Shown here one piece after another: positions 63,921 to 64,000 of a DNA stretch of 64,000 nucleotides (position 1 is its first letter; the number at the start of each line of letters is the position of its first letter). The notes below the pieces were generated by a model. The model saw only the letters and a program-made list of their open reading frames with translations, was not told the origin of the DNA and did not search any database. Where the stretch lies: the NCBI RefSeq assembly GCF_030929615.1, contig NZ_JAVFVU010000016.1:62001-126000 (forward strand). Reading direction: 5' to 3'. The stretch comes from Dyadobacter sp. LHD-138 (lineage in GTDB: Bacteria > Bacteroidota > Bacteroidia > Cytophagales > Spirosomataceae). The position numbers were made by a program, and so were the translations under genes.

Positions 63921-64000
63921 ATTATATCAATTTTTTTCCTGAATATGCGTTATTGAAATAAACCTCTGAAGCACTCAAGTGTTCTTTAAACAAAATCTAT

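Noticed and set aside
63922..63996. Possible C-terminus of a minus-strand gene at the window end
   Set aside because: The frame has an in-frame stop three bases inside the window edge (63997-63999) and only 24 codons, so it is not supported.
1..64000. CRISPR arrays, rRNA genes and classic riboswitches
   Set aside because: No regularly spaced repeats, rRNA segments or known aptamer motifs were seen.

Overview
The window is a stretch of Bacteroidota chromosome, most likely from the Cytophagales (a Dyadobacter- or Spirosoma-like organism). The genus is an inference from the overall gene set, not from a marker gene. Supporting signs are a fused lpxC-fabZ gene, DUF4271 next to hemD, DUF3109, a saccharopine-dehydrogenase-like polyamine gene, PafA-type phosphatases, a SpmA-SpmB fusion, and promoters of the Bacteroidota type (TTTG, about 19 bases, TAnnTTTG). 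The clearest such promoter precedes the only tRNA.

Region 1 (1-17.7 kb) is core. It holds the end of an SPFH/stomatin gene with its NfeD partner, a tandem pair of PafA-like alkaline phosphatases, a lipoprotein, a hotdog thioesterase, a 1527-residue TamB-like protein, tsaD, a MOSC protein and a polytopic membrane protein. An HD hydrolase - lpxD - lpxC/fabZ - lpxA block on the minus strand (early lipid A synthesis) follows. A tRNA with anticodon CAT closes the region.

Region 2 (about 17.7-30.8 kb) is a decaying genomic island next to that tRNA. A tyrosine integrase lies immediately downstream of the tRNA and is split by a frameshift. Behind it come a XRE regulator gene with an in-frame TAA, an intact three-gene hipB-hipS-hipT-like toxin-antitoxin module preceded by operator-like dyads, a GT90/LpsA-like glycosyltransferase with an in-frame TAG, a TlpA-like lipoprotein, a DUF4238 gene and two broken serine-recombinase copies around a 455-residue membrane protein. 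An internally deleted IS3 copy then abuts a 5'-truncated gene whose product resembles the BclA C-terminal beta-domain of Firmicutes exosporium proteins. The hip module, the TlpA-like lipoprotein, the DUF4238 gene and the membrane protein read as intact; nearly all the mobility genes are broken.

Region 3 (31-64 kb) returns to core and near-core genes: an Rrf2 regulator, DUF1569, DsrE, a SpmAB fusion, a TolC plus HlyD-type efflux pair without its inner-membrane pump, a carboxynorspermidine-synthase-like enzyme, folB, a DivIVA-domain protein, a WD40 protein, a phosphopantetheinyl transferase and a SirB1-like transglutaminase. Then come nucleotide-sugar genes (galE, rfbB, rfbA), an O-methyltransferase, a LysM lytic transglycosylase, DUF3109 with an overlapping alkyltransferase-like gene, GtrA, a sodium symporter, clpS, recR, an exported Mn-type superoxide dismutase, a TPR protein, a thioredoxin-like protein, azurin, sucD, DUF4271 and hemD. 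Many convergent gene pairs are separated by perfect or near-perfect hairpins that look like two-way terminators.
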